From Casuarius casuarius (Eukaryota; Chordata; Aves; Casuariiformes; Casuariidae): DNA of 64,000 nt. Under the pieces are notes generated by a model. It saw only the letters and a program-made list of their open reading frames with translations, ran no database searches and had not been told where the DNA came from. The translations under genes were made by a program, and so were the position numbers. Every line of letters starts with the position of its first letter. Within the stretch, counting starts at the first letter, position 1. Shown here piece by piece: positions 51,201 through 61,809 of this stretch. The stretch spans positions 2,410,716 through 2,474,715 of the forward strand of contig PTFA01000042.1 in assembly GCA_003342895.1 (NCBI GenBank), in the 5' to 3' direction.

Positions 51201-54200
51201 CCGCTTGCTGCTGTGATCTGCCAGGGGTACTGGTAAGGCACTGGCAGGTCCTAGCAGACTGTGCACCACGTAGTGGCACAGGGACCAGTCTCTGTGTGCC
51301 GCACCCACCAGGGCTCCAGCCCTGCAATCTGCAGCCTGTGCACCCCCTCCTCCGTGCAGTTGGAGCTGAACTGAATCAGCCCCCAAAGCGTGGATCAGGC
51401 AGGGAGAGCCTGGAGATTTAGATGTGCCTGTGTGAAAGCTTTGACACTAGGAGGACTTTTGGGGGGCGGGGGGGGGGGGGGTTCACTCCTTGCTTTTGCA
51501 CGTGGCTGGTGCCTGTTCTTACTGCCCAGGCTCATGTGAATAGGGCTGCTGGTGTCCTCAAAGAGAGAGAGAGAGGCTGTCACGGGACTATTCACATAGC
51601 AGCAAGGGTGGAGGAATAGAGGGGGGATCTGAACTGCTGCCCCATCCTCCTAATCTGCTCTGCTGGGAGAAATAACTGTGCGGGTATATTACAGAAAAGA
51701 TCTTCCTAGCCCCAAATACTTTGTTATGTTTAATGGAAGGCACAAAACACAAAGTGGCATGTATTTATGCATGTGTGGAAGAGGGGGATGTTGTGGTTGG
51801 GCCATACCTGACCACACACCTGATTCCAGCCGCGGCAGATGTCGCCATATGGACTTCAGCACCTAAAGAGGGACATGAAAATGAAGCATCTAACTCCAAA
51901 TTTGTCAGGCCTGAAAGCGCTGGCTTGGCTGCCATCCTACCTGGGACTGCCTTCACTCGCTCCCTGAATCCCTGTGTGACTGTAGGGGCCATGGCACTCC
52001 ATGGGTTTCCAGAGCTGCTCTGTTGCAAATAGTTTTGGCATCCCCCTGCTCTCTCTGCCCTCGCCTCCCTGACCAGAACAGAAGGCAGGGCAGCCCCAGG
52101 GCCCCCGGGCAAGAACATGCTGAGCATGTGCGACTAGGCCTTAGAAAACAAGCAGTTGTGACTGCTTTCTTTTAGATTGCATATGGGGATGGTTCAGACC
52201 TTCATCTCACTTCACCGCCCAGCCCCACAATTAAAGTGCTTGCCCAACCTGCAAAAAAGGGGTGTCAGGGGGGACAAGTCCTACCTCACCACTCTGCTGG
52301 GTAGCACACCGCAAGCACTAGCCTGTTGGCCACCTTGGGCAGGGGTCCTCCCAGTCTCTCCTCTGGGAGCCAGAAGTGTTCAGGAGGGGGGCACGGCCTC
52401 ATATCCCATGCTTTGGGGCACCAAGTGGTTTGAAGCCCTGCAGACTGAAGAACTAACTGAGCATGGGTCAGAGGGATTGAATGACTTCTGGCTGTGACTT
52501 TGGGTTGTATACAGGGAATATTTAGGAGACTGCAGCCTCCACAGAGGATGATAATGTTGGTTTGCTATGTCTCTCCAGACCTTCTGCAAAAGCAGAGGTA
52601 GGGACCAAATATTTCCTCATGATGGCTATGCTTGCATTGACAGTTCACCCCACTCAGAGCTCCCTAAGTGCCTTAAAACATCTGGTATCTGCACGTAGAC
52701 CTACCCTAGTGTGTATAAAACCTGAATGTAGTGTCTCATCCCTAGTCATCTGAAAGCTAAACATGTGTAAATTTTGGAAGCCAAACTTAATTGAAAAAAT
52801 ACAAAACAGCCACCTTGCTCTCCAAGGTTTGCCCAACATTATAAACAGTTTCAGCTCCCATCTTGATTTGCACAGCTTTGCCAATTCTTTCTGGTCCACT
52901 TATTTCTTTAAAGGGGATGGCATCACAGCCAGAGCCAGAAGCCCCTTGCCTGGATGCAGGAAAGGAAGAGCCATGTAGAAACACTCATCTCACCACCAGC
53001 ACTAACACCAGGCTTGTAGGATAACAGCAGGAGCAGGGCAGAAATGGGGGTGGCTTTTATTCAAACATTTTGATGTCCTCAGCTGTACCAAGGCTTACAG
53101 TGGACAGGGAGAAGGCACACTAAAGCACTTTGCCTTTCTGCTGTGAGAAATGACCCAGCAGATCAGAAAACTGCAGTGGCTTCATTTGTTCTGGAGTCGG
53201 TAGAGAAGAGAGCTGAAGTGCCTACACCATCCCATGGTAAATGAACCCATATCTACAACATGTTTTGAGGGTCTGATTTCCCCCCACCTTTTACAGAAAT
53301 GCTTCTTAGAAAAAAAAAAAAAAGCTCTTTGCCCACATTTGAATTATTCTATTTTTAAAAGACCATTAAAAGATTTTTCAACAATTTACTGGAGAATAAA
53401 TTAGGTGAGATGAAGGGAGAGGTTGTGTTCCATTATTTAATGGCATGTTTGTGGAGATGGAGCTACTGATTTCCAAATGCTTATTAGGACAAGTAGTCTT
53501 CTGTGTAGTGTTGCTTGTAAAACAATTGTTTTTATTATATTATCATTTTAAATACAAGTTTTTACATTTCCCCTTTAAACACCTATTATACGCAAGGCAA
53601 ATATGGTCAGATAGTTACTTTACTAATTGTTCTTCAATCACTTGTGTAGAAAAGTCTTCAAGGTTTGAAGATTTCTTTGTCAGCTTCAAATATCTTAGTG
53701 ATCAAAATGGCCAGTCAACTTGAAGGTTAATCACTACTTGCGCTCAATGCAGTATTTCCAAAAACAAGCTGAAATTAAATCAAATGCAGAGTAACTAACT
53801 GTAACATATTTCCCCTGATACATTCTTTTTGGCAGTATCTTCCAAGCAATGAAAAAATAAACCTCACAAAAGCAAATTAGTATCCATCATTCATATCCAT
53901 CCGTATCAGCAAGCTACATGTATGTGAGCATAAGCAAATACCTAAATCNCACTAGCCCATTACAACTTGATGAAGTTTAGTTTAAAAGGCACACCTGATG
54001 ATTATTTATAAGCTGTCAGGAACGAATAATCAGCTGCTGAGGTGAGGCACAACCCTAAAAGTTCAAATCAGCAAAGACTATTCACTGCATGGTAGAGCCT
54101 TAACTAGGTTAGCAAACTTCCCCTGAAACCAGACACCCCTAAGCGCTGATACCACCTAATGACCATGATCCCCCCCCCAGGCTCCCCATGGACCCTTAAA

Positions 54201-56700
54201 AGCAACTGTAAGACTTAGAATGGTTATGTGGATACTTACCATGACTTTATTGACCACACATGGGAACTGCTACTCTGAACACTGAGTTTCCTGGTAAAAG
54301 ATGCTGAATACCTGGCAGGGTGGGACAGCAGGGACTTGCCACATGGCTTGCTACTATGTTCTCCAGTCAGCAGCCTTAAGAGGCATCACTGTCCTAAACT
54401 ACTCTTAGTCACTGCATATGATAAAGCCCAGATGCAGGCCCTGCTTGTGAGCGATGGAGCTAAAACCTGGACACATGGCTCAGGTCAGCATTCAGTTTTC
54501 CCTCACCAGTGACCTGCAAAGAAGGGAGGGAGCAGAATTTTTCCAGGTCCTGGCCTAAATTGGGCTACTGATGATTAAGAAGTTCTTACTGATGAGCAGA
54601 ATGCAAACAGAAAAATCTCTTCTGGAAATGAACTAAAGGACAGAGGAGTCTTGTTTCATTCCAAAATTTGAAAGTTGTCCAACTTTTTGATTAAATCAAA
54701 CCAATGAACTAAAATAAAAATAAATGTTCCTTTTCAAAAAGTAGGGCTTTTGTTTTCTTTGGATTTCTTCCTTTTATTATTCCCTTCCATTTTACTTTTT
54801 TCAGTGATGAAAGGGAAAAAATGAGAGAGAGAATTGCTGGAAAAGAAAAGAGAGAAAAAAGCCCAACAGAATATCAAACCTTGGTTTTCAATTCAAGATT
54901 AAAAAGAAAAACCAGACCTACACCAAAATCATGTTTTCTTCTGTTGAAAAATATTTGAAAAGCTGTTTTCAAACTAAAGAAAAACAATAAGTTGGACAAA
55001 AACATTAGGATCAGCACCAAGCTACTAAAAATCTCACTTCTTTCAAATGACCTGCAGTGAAGAGAAGGGGTCTTTACATGTGAAACCTTACTGCTGCTTT
55101 GCCTACAGGAACAACCACAGAGCAGATCTTCCAGCTCGCTCCATCACAGGACATGGAAAGAGTTGTAAGTTGCTCTGTGGAATGAGGCCATACTTAATGG
55201 CTTGGACCATGGAAGTCAGACCTTCCACAGGTAGCAAGGAGGATACTGCATGTCACATCCCCTGACACAAGGCACAGGCTCTGTGTTCCTCACACATAGC
55301 TGTACTGTAGCAGGCAGAGCGTTAACAAGCTCATCAGTGTCCGAGCTGGCAGGCTGCAAGATGATAAGGATGTGTCTGTACAGGAACAGTATTGGGCATA
55401 ATACCTTGTGCTGAGGATGTAAAGTGCCAGTTGTATCAGTACTGTTTCTCTTAAGGGTGCTCCTAGGCTAGAACCTCTTCTGAGAGAGCATACATCACCG
55501 TGGATGCAATTTAAGCTAACCTAGAGGCCTCTTCCCCTCCTTCCTCCCTCCCCCACCTCATGCTGGATAAAACCTATAACCTGGGAAATGTGGTAGCAAA
55601 GGTGCACCCAGGTAACTGCATTAATGAACTGGTGAAACAGTGTCTGCTGAAATACAGCCGACTGGGTCACACCTGCAGCTCAGGCTGCAGCTGCACCCAT
55701 GGCAGAGATGAGAGCAGCCACAGCTGCTAACCACATTCCTGCATCCTATTGAAGACATTTAATCACCTCAGCGCTACAGGCTTCTGTGACAGCTATCTCA
55801 CTTGGTTCAGCTGTTCAAACTGTGTAAGCTACCCTATTTTTCTTTATCAAGATAAGCATGTATCCTGCTTTTCACTTGAGCTGGGGTATCCACAGCTGTC
55901 TGCTCATATCATGTAGACACATCCCTGATGCCACAGCAAGGTGGTTCTCACTGAATTAAGTGTTGTTTCTAGACACATGTGGGAAAGCACTGGAATGCTT
56001 TAGTCCATGCCCTCCTTTTCCCAAGGAGCAGGTTTTTAGCCCTTGGCATAAGCACCATAGACTCTACCTACGGCGTGCAGAGCAGCTGCTTACTCAGGGC
56101 TCACCCCAGCAGGGGCTGAATGCACACCTTGAGCTAGAAGTGCTCCCTCAGGTCCCACAGAAACATAGTTAGAGAGGACAGAATTTCAGCTGGCTCTGCA
56201 GTGCGACAAGCAAGCTCTTGTGCTTGAGCCCCACTCTAATAAGAGGGGTAGAATTGAGAGCTTCTACCTGAGGACAGCTCCAGGCAGGACTAAGGGGTAC
56301 TTAGAGTATGCAGAGAGGGACCAAGGTGAAAGAAGCTTGAAAAACTGATTCTGATCACTTGAATTTACATGGTTGTTTCTTGCTTGTTGCTTGGTTTTTT
56401 AAATCTTCCAGCACATTAAATGTGTGGTATGCAATGTTGAAGTGCTATTGAAGTGAAGTACATCTACCACTATCAATCTTTTTAGCTTCAGAAATCATAA
56501 ATTAGACCTCTGGAAGAATGACCTGACTTGAAAAGTGTGGCAGACCAAAAATGGTANGTGTTCTCTCTTCTGTTTTGGCTGCTGGTGTTTGAGGCTTTAC
56601 ATGCTCCAGCTTTTCTGTGCAAGCAGAAAGCTAATAATTAATTTCAAAGCATAAAGAACAAAAATGCTAGTTGCAATTTTGCCTTCAAGAGTCAGGGCTA
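48240..56700. other. Intergenic region, no gene seen
   Basis: Mixed composition with short unsupported frames only. It holds an A/G-rich simple tract at about 50094-50118, a near-pure G tract at 51461-51481, poly-C near 54171-54178 and scattered A tracts. Single N positions lie at about 51187 and 53949. Confidence 0.6.
51461..51481. repeat. G homopolymer tract with one C
   Basis: 20 of 21 bases are G on the + strand. It is a possible quadruplex former and a likely sequencing trouble spot. Confidence 0.9.
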
Positions 56701-56722
56701 TGAGCTGTTAGTGAGGTACTAT

Positions 56723-56728
56723 TTTATT
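56723..56728 (-). terminator. Candidate poly(A) signal of the minus-strand gene
   Basis: AATAAA on the minus strand about 750 bases downstream of the predicted stop codon at 57480-57478. It fits a 3' UTR of ordinary length. Confidence 0.35.
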
Positions 56729-57477
56729 GATTTGTGTATCTACTGGGAATATAAACCCAAAATGCAGGAACTAGAAAGGACAAAGAGAAGAGAGAGGCAG
56801 AAAAGGAGATGAAAGAGTAAAAAAGAAAAAAGGANGTCAGCTGAGACAAGGGAAGGGAGATGTTTCTGAGTAATAGACAGCATTTGTACTGCATATAGCT
56901 TGTATAAACAATGTTATATATATTCACAGTACACAATGTCTTAAGGATCTGTGCCTCTTGTTCTCTCAGTCAGAATGCAAACTCCATTGGTCTCTCTCTC
57001 TCTCTTCGTCTAAAGAATATGCCTGTAAGTGTTCAGGAACCACACTTTACTTTGTAAGAAATGACAGGACTAAAATAGGAGTGGGGGAAGTAGTAAATGG
57101 AACACCTTTCTCCACTCCTGAATTTAAGAATTTGCCACAAAATGGCATTATAAAAAATTAATGGTGGATCAGTCAAAATCATTCACATCTCATTTGTGAA
57201 GCTGACATTTTAAGAGGTTTGAAAGACAATTTAAAATGAAATATCTTTTAAAAAAAATCTCAAAAGATTTCATGCCAAAAATGTTGAAACACTTAATTTC
57301 TAGCCAGCTTCCTATCTCACCCCCATTGCTATAGCGTCTGAGTGTCCCAGAAGTATTCACTTCCATAACACCCCTGTCATGTAAGGACAGCTGTTATTCT
57401 CATTTCACACTCACAGAAGGCACAAAGAAAATGTTTCTGGTTCAGAGACATGAGGCAGACTGCGGTGAAATCAGGTC

Positions 57478-57716
57478 TCAGACTCCAAGCTCTTGCCCCA
57501 ACCGCAGCAGAGCTTTCCTCAGAGAGCCTTTGTAAAAATGCGTAGCTGACTCAGGGTGAGCTGCACAGATGTTCTCTTTGGTAATACAAGGCCCGATCTG
57601 ATTCAATTTGATAGTGACTAAAATGTCTACTATCTGATGACTGTTCGGTCGGCCCAGATATTCTACTCTGTTGTGGATCTTATCAACACTTGGCATGATT
57701 AGCCTGAATCCAGAGT
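57478..57716 (-). CDS. Unrecognised minus-strand gene, predicted exon 7 (last)
   Basis: An acceptor at CATCCAG (AG at 57718-57717) opens 239 bases ending in TGA. Joined in phase 1 to exon 6, the junction codon becomes Asp, giving R-D-S-G-F-R-L-I-M-P-S. It continues V-D-K-I-H-N-R-V-E-Y-L, I-V-D-I-L-V-T-I-K-L, P-C-I-T-K-E-N-I-C and a basic helix-like end S-L-R-K-A-L-L-R-L-G. The acceptor has only a modest pyrimidine tract. The strand-like I-V-D-I-L-V-T-I and two Cys in P-C-x4-I-C suggest a folded extracellular domain, but I cannot assign a family. Confidence 0.4.
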
Positions 57717-57912
57717 CTGGATGGCCCTAGAGACTGACCTGATGTTTCACCTGTGGACAAATTTTAGGGGAAAGTGGTTCAGGGAGAAAGCTATGGTTTA
57801 CACTAGAGATTTTGTTGCTTAGGGGTTTCCAGCACCTTCTTCAAGACTTGCTATGGTATGAAAGTGATCCAGTAACAAGCTAGGCAAGGTACAGCATCAC
57901 TCTAAGTCCCAC

Positions 57913-58039
57913 CTCTCTTAATTTTACAGGAGGTCGGCAGTGCAGGCTTCCAGAAGCTCTTCCCATGTAAAGGATTTATTTCCAGCAGGTCCTTTTTCAG
58001 TTCAGTTGGATGATCAGATGGATCTTCATTTACACCTTC
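57913..58039 (-). CDS. Unrecognised minus-strand gene, predicted exon 6
   Basis: 127 bases between a TTGTTTTGGACAG acceptor and a GAGAG|GTGGGA donor, entering in phase 0 and leaving in phase 1. It encodes E-G-V-N-E-D-P-S-D-H-P-T-E-L-K-K-D-L-L-E-I, then K-S-F-W-K-P-A-L-P-T-S-C-K. If the donor is not used, the frame stops four codons later, so this could also be a terminal exon. Confidence 0.4.
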
Positions 58040-58225
58040 CTGTCCAAAACAATACATATGTGGGACAATGGTGAAGCAACCTCTAGAAACTGAGAACATC
58101 AGCAATCCAGGAAACACAAAACACACCGTTGCTCACTTTACTGAACAGTGACAAGAAGAGTTTACAGGTATTAGACAACAACTAGAGTAGGAAATTAGAG
58201 AAAACACACAGCTGTTTGTNCTCAC

Positions 58226-58260
58226 CATTTCAACTTTCTTTCCATATGTCTTGGCATAAG
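58226..58260 (-). CDS. Unrecognised minus-strand gene, predicted exon 5 (micro-exon)
   Basis: 35 bases after a strong acceptor (CCCTTTTTGCATTTCAG) and before GAAATG|GTGAG, phase 1 in and 0 out. It encodes Y-A-K-T-Y-G-K-K-V-E-M. An alternative acceptor 39 bases upstream (exon start 58299) adds 13 codons, including Q-F-L-I-V-V-P-F-C, without changing frame. A single N in the donor region (58220) leaves the site's strength unsure. Confidence 0.35.
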
Positions 58261-59292
58261 CTGAAATGCAAAAAGGGACCACAATTAGAAACTGCTCTTC
58301 TGGAAGATGGTGATTTTGCTTCCTGCACGCTTCAGTGTGACCCATCATTTGTGGAGATACTTCCATGAGTAAAATTAGCAGAGCTAGCTCTCCCCACAGC
58401 TAGCTTTTCTATAAATGTAGTGCTGCCTTATGTCCCTTTAAGGTTCTTTTCATCCCCAGCATCACTTATCTCTCTGATTAGGGCATGAACTACTGAGTCA
58501 TGGAGACTTACTAGAGAGGATAGGAGACCTCTTGGCAGTGCAATGAGCATTTTATTACTTGTATAACAGCTAAGACTGAGACAGATCCATTTTTGATTAT
58601 CCAAAACCTTAGCAACTGGACACTTTTTGGAAATTCAGGTCACCTCTGTGACCCAGACAGGAGAAGGATTTGATCCTGAATACTGTCTTCTTGACAGGCG
58701 GTCAAAACCACTATCTGCTGGCTATACACAAGCAATAACAGTCCTCTTGTTCTTTAACCAACAGGAACACCAGGTCTGCAAGTGCCTAGCTTCATGTAAG
58801 GTGCTATGGCTTGGGACCGGGGCTCTGCTTTGCATTAGATACACTTATTTTCAGCCTTAGGCATTTGCTCTGTATTTCACTATATCCTTGCTCAGATGTT
58901 TTCTAAGCTTTTTTTTTTTTTTTCCCCCTAGGCATTATAGGGCATCTGAGCCCTAACTTAGGAGCAGTAAGCAACAGAGTAGCCATGAGAAAGGCACTGC
59001 AGTGCGTACATACATTTGAGGGCCTCAGACAGAGCCTCTGCTTGGGGACAGTGGACCTGAGAAAAGCAATACCAGATGCACACTGGGGAAAATTCATCCC
59101 CACTCCTGCTCTGCACAGAGAAGCATGGCCACCCGAATACTTGGTCAGACTGTGTAGCGTATGAATGTTGCCTTGCCACTTTCAGTCAGAACCAGTGAGA
59201 TGAACAGCAGACCGAAAAGGACTGAAGAAAATCAAATCAGACGTGCAGGGGCAAACCTATGTTTAGAACCCTCACCCATTTTTTTCACTTAC

Positions 59293-59384
59293 TGCCTTTC
59301 AAGATACACATAGCTGACTTGAGTCTCCAGGAAGGTAGTTTTANGTCCTGAAGGGTCTTTGAAATTGTCCAGGTACAGAAATAC
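59293..59384 (-). CDS. Unrecognised minus-strand gene, predicted exon 4
   Basis: 92 bases between a good acceptor (TTGTCTTATAG) and a perfect donor core (GGCA|GTAAGT). Two frames are open. The one whose phases fit the chain (2 in, 1 out) reads Y-F-C-T-W-T-I-S-K-T-L-Q-D. The other reads V-F-L-Y-L-D-N-F-K-D-P-S-G and looks at least as protein-like, but it would terminate inside exon 5. One N (59344) falls in the exon. The exon is likely; its frame is open to question. Confidence 0.35.
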
Positions 59385-60437
59385 CTATAAGACAATCTGA
59401 GTCCCAAAGACATAAACCTAGATAAATTTAGCCAGAGCCATCCACTAACAATAAATACACCTGTCAAAAATGCAACTTGGCAACATGGCAGCTCTGGCAG
59501 TGACAAGGATCATCACAGTCTAATTCATCTGACTATAAAGTGGACAGACTTTTTAGATACCTACAGACAAGGCATAAAATTCAGATAAAATTCTCTAATA
59601 CTGAGACATCTACTAAATTTGACCCAAGAAAGCTGCAAATGCTTCTCCTTTTGGTTTGCTGGTTAGCTGGATGGTTTGTAATTGAGAATTTATATCGCTT
59701 ACAGTTAAGCAACATTTATTGCTGCTTCTCATAGCAGGATGTTCACACTATAATTTAGAGCAGTGTTCAAGTGCTTGCAGGCTTACATTTTCTTCTTTTA
59801 AACAAGACCAGTTAACAACAAGGTTAACTTCAGCCCTGCAAATAAATCCTGTTCCTTGCTTCCATTTGTACACTTTCACCTCTCATTGAGTTAAAATAGA
59901 TCCTCTGTTATTTTCTGGAAAAGTTTTACAACAAGACTATGGATAAATACTGAACTTGCACTAAATAAGTTTATGACTGAAGTGGGACCCACATTTAACA
60001 CTTGAATTGACAGAAGGTATATCTGATGCACTAGAATATAGTGAGGAAACAGGCATTTACAATTAGCATGATGCTTAAGGTATACTTCAGTCAGGTTATG
60101 TAACATGCAATTTTTAAAGCTAGAACATGATCTCAAAAGTGTTAGTAAGAGAAATTATTTACCCCTCCGGGATCTAAAAGCAAAAGATCACTGGCCCAAA
60201 TAGACGCCAATGGAAATTCTGTGGCTTGTGGGTTTGTTTCTTGATTAAATTCCCCGAGTGTGTTTTTGCTTCCAATTACACTGAAACATGACCTGTGCTT
60301 TGCAGATATTATCTTTATCTCTTAAGTATTTGAGTCATACTGAGTCACTAGTGCTGAATGACATGGCAAATTGTACCAGAAATAAAACATACAGAACCAA
60401 TATTAATAAATGAGGTGCCATTAAAATACTCCAACAC

Positions 60438-60555
60438 TCAAGAAAAGCCTGCAATGACATATTGCTTATGGTAGGGTTTTTTCCAGCTTGCTTTTCTCTC
60501 TGTTTTTGAATGTCATCATAAAGAAGCATCTCTAACTCTCTGAGACCTTGCATGC
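60438..60555 (-). CDS. Unrecognised minus-strand gene, predicted exon 3
   Basis: An acceptor ending GGTCTTACAG joins in phase 1 to exon 2, giving G-M-Q-G-L-R-E-L-E-M-L-L-Y-D-D-I-Q-K-Q-R, an amphipathic helix-like, coiled-coil-like stretch. The 3' limit is uncertain. Two donors give the required phase 2: a weak GTGTTG (exon end 60438) and a better GTATGT (exon end 60393), which would add a hydrophobic stretch (M-A-P-H-L-L-I-L-V-L). Without splicing, the frame ends at 60335 after a transmembrane-like segment. Confidence 0.4.
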
Positions 60556-60938
60556 CTGTAAGACCTTCTAGTGCAGAAGGTCTTTGAAATAGATAAATTT
60601 CATCATTTCCTTCTTAACTAGAATCAAGATGTTTTGCTAGGGAATATGCATGAGGCTAAAGCTTCCTTCAGTTCTATTGTTTCACCTCTCCTTCCCAGAA
60701 AATTTTCCCACAACAGAAAAACATACAAGTACCCTTTCCTTAGAAAAACACATTTAAAAACAACAATCAAGGAAATAAAAAAGAACTTCACCCCATTCAA
60801 AAAGGTACTTGCTACTTTTTGTTACAGGATTTTACGTGCGTTACAGAAACAGGCAAAAAAGAATAAGTTATGTAAAACACTTTCTAAAACCAATAGAGGA
60901 TTTGCAAACTTCCAGATCAAGCAATTTTTGACAGTTAC

Positions 60939-61070
60939 CTTCGATTCCACCGATTTTCGGGTCTGCTATGGGATTGGCACTTTTTTGTGCCTCATCAAAT
61001 GCTGATAAAATCTTCAGTATCCTTTCTTGTTGATCAGCTACAGGCATCTCCAATGCCATCTGCCTCCGAG
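60939..61070 (-). CDS. Unrecognised minus-strand gene, predicted exon 2
   Basis: 132 bases after a clear pyrimidine tract (CTTTCCTTTCTTTTCTCAAACCAAG) and before CGAAG|GTAACT, phase 1 in and 1 out. It encodes R-R-Q-M-A-L-E-M-P-V-A-D-Q-Q-E-R-I-L-K-I, then L-S-A-F-D-E-A-Q-K-S-A-N-P. This is a charged amphipathic helix-like segment typical of a real protein rather than of a random frame. Confidence 0.5.
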
Positions 61071-61570
61071 CTTGGTTTGAGAAAAGAAAGGAAAGAAGCG
61101 TTATCACCTTCTTAAATGGCCCATGTAAAATAGCATCTAGGATTTGGCTGGACTTCACATCTAATTGTCCTTCTCAGATATGTTTACCCTTTATGCATGT
61201 TTTTGCCCTCAATGAGGAAGCCTTGCAGTATAGTTCAGTCCAGGGGCAGAGTTTGCTGCAAAGTACTCAGCTTTAATATACAGAATAAAAAAGCTGTCAC
61301 TTATTAAAAGGAGTACAACATCTTTGGCAAGCTAGCTCTTCAGACTCTTCTGTGGGACTGTGACAATGATTCCACCTGAGAATATCTTGCTCTGTATCTT
61401 AGTTATCCCTGCTATAATACCAAAAAAGTCTCTTGATTTATTTTAGTTATATCTGTGATCTCATCCTTCATACCAGCTTGCTTTACAGTTACACCCTTGA
61501 TAAGAGACTGGTATTCTGCTGAGATGTTCTGCGAGATGGCATTGGGATCCTGCACTGAAGCAGATCTCAC

Positions 61571-61770
61571 CTGCTAGAAGTTGCGGTTTTTCAGGCAAGA
61601 CTGGAGAAGCAGCTGCTAGAAAACCACTTGAAATAATTGTAGTGATAAGAATATTAGCCAACACATTGGCTGCCATTGTGGTCAAACGAGATCTTCTGGG
61701 TGCCTAAGGCTGTATGTACTATGAGCACCTCTCTACAAAGCTTGTCAAAACTCCATGCACATTTTCTCTC
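61571..61770 (-). CDS. Unrecognised minus-strand gene, predicted exon 1 with signal peptide
   Basis: ATG at 61676-61674 in a good context (A at -3, G at +4). The first 35 codons contain a hydrophobic core (N-I-L-I-T-T-I-I-S-S-G-F-L-A-A-A) with a small-residue cleavage region before S-P-V-L-P-E-K-P-Q-L-L. The exon ends GCAG|GTGAGA, a strong donor, in phase 1. The coding part is 61571-61676; 61677 to about 61770 is the inferred 5' UTR, based on the TATA element at 61804. Upstream ATGs in that leader could reduce initiation at the main start. The protein would be secreted or membrane-bound. Confidence 0.5.
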
Positions 61771-61798
61771 TGGTTGAATGAACCATCCTATCTCCTGC

Positions 61799-61804
61799 TT
61801 TATA
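61799..61804 (-). promoter_or_regulatory. TATA element of the minus-strand gene
   Basis: TATAAA on the minus strand inside GGATTTATAAAGC, about 125 bases upstream of the predicted start codon. The implied transcription start is near 61770. Confidence 0.45.
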
Positions 61805-61809
61805 AATCC

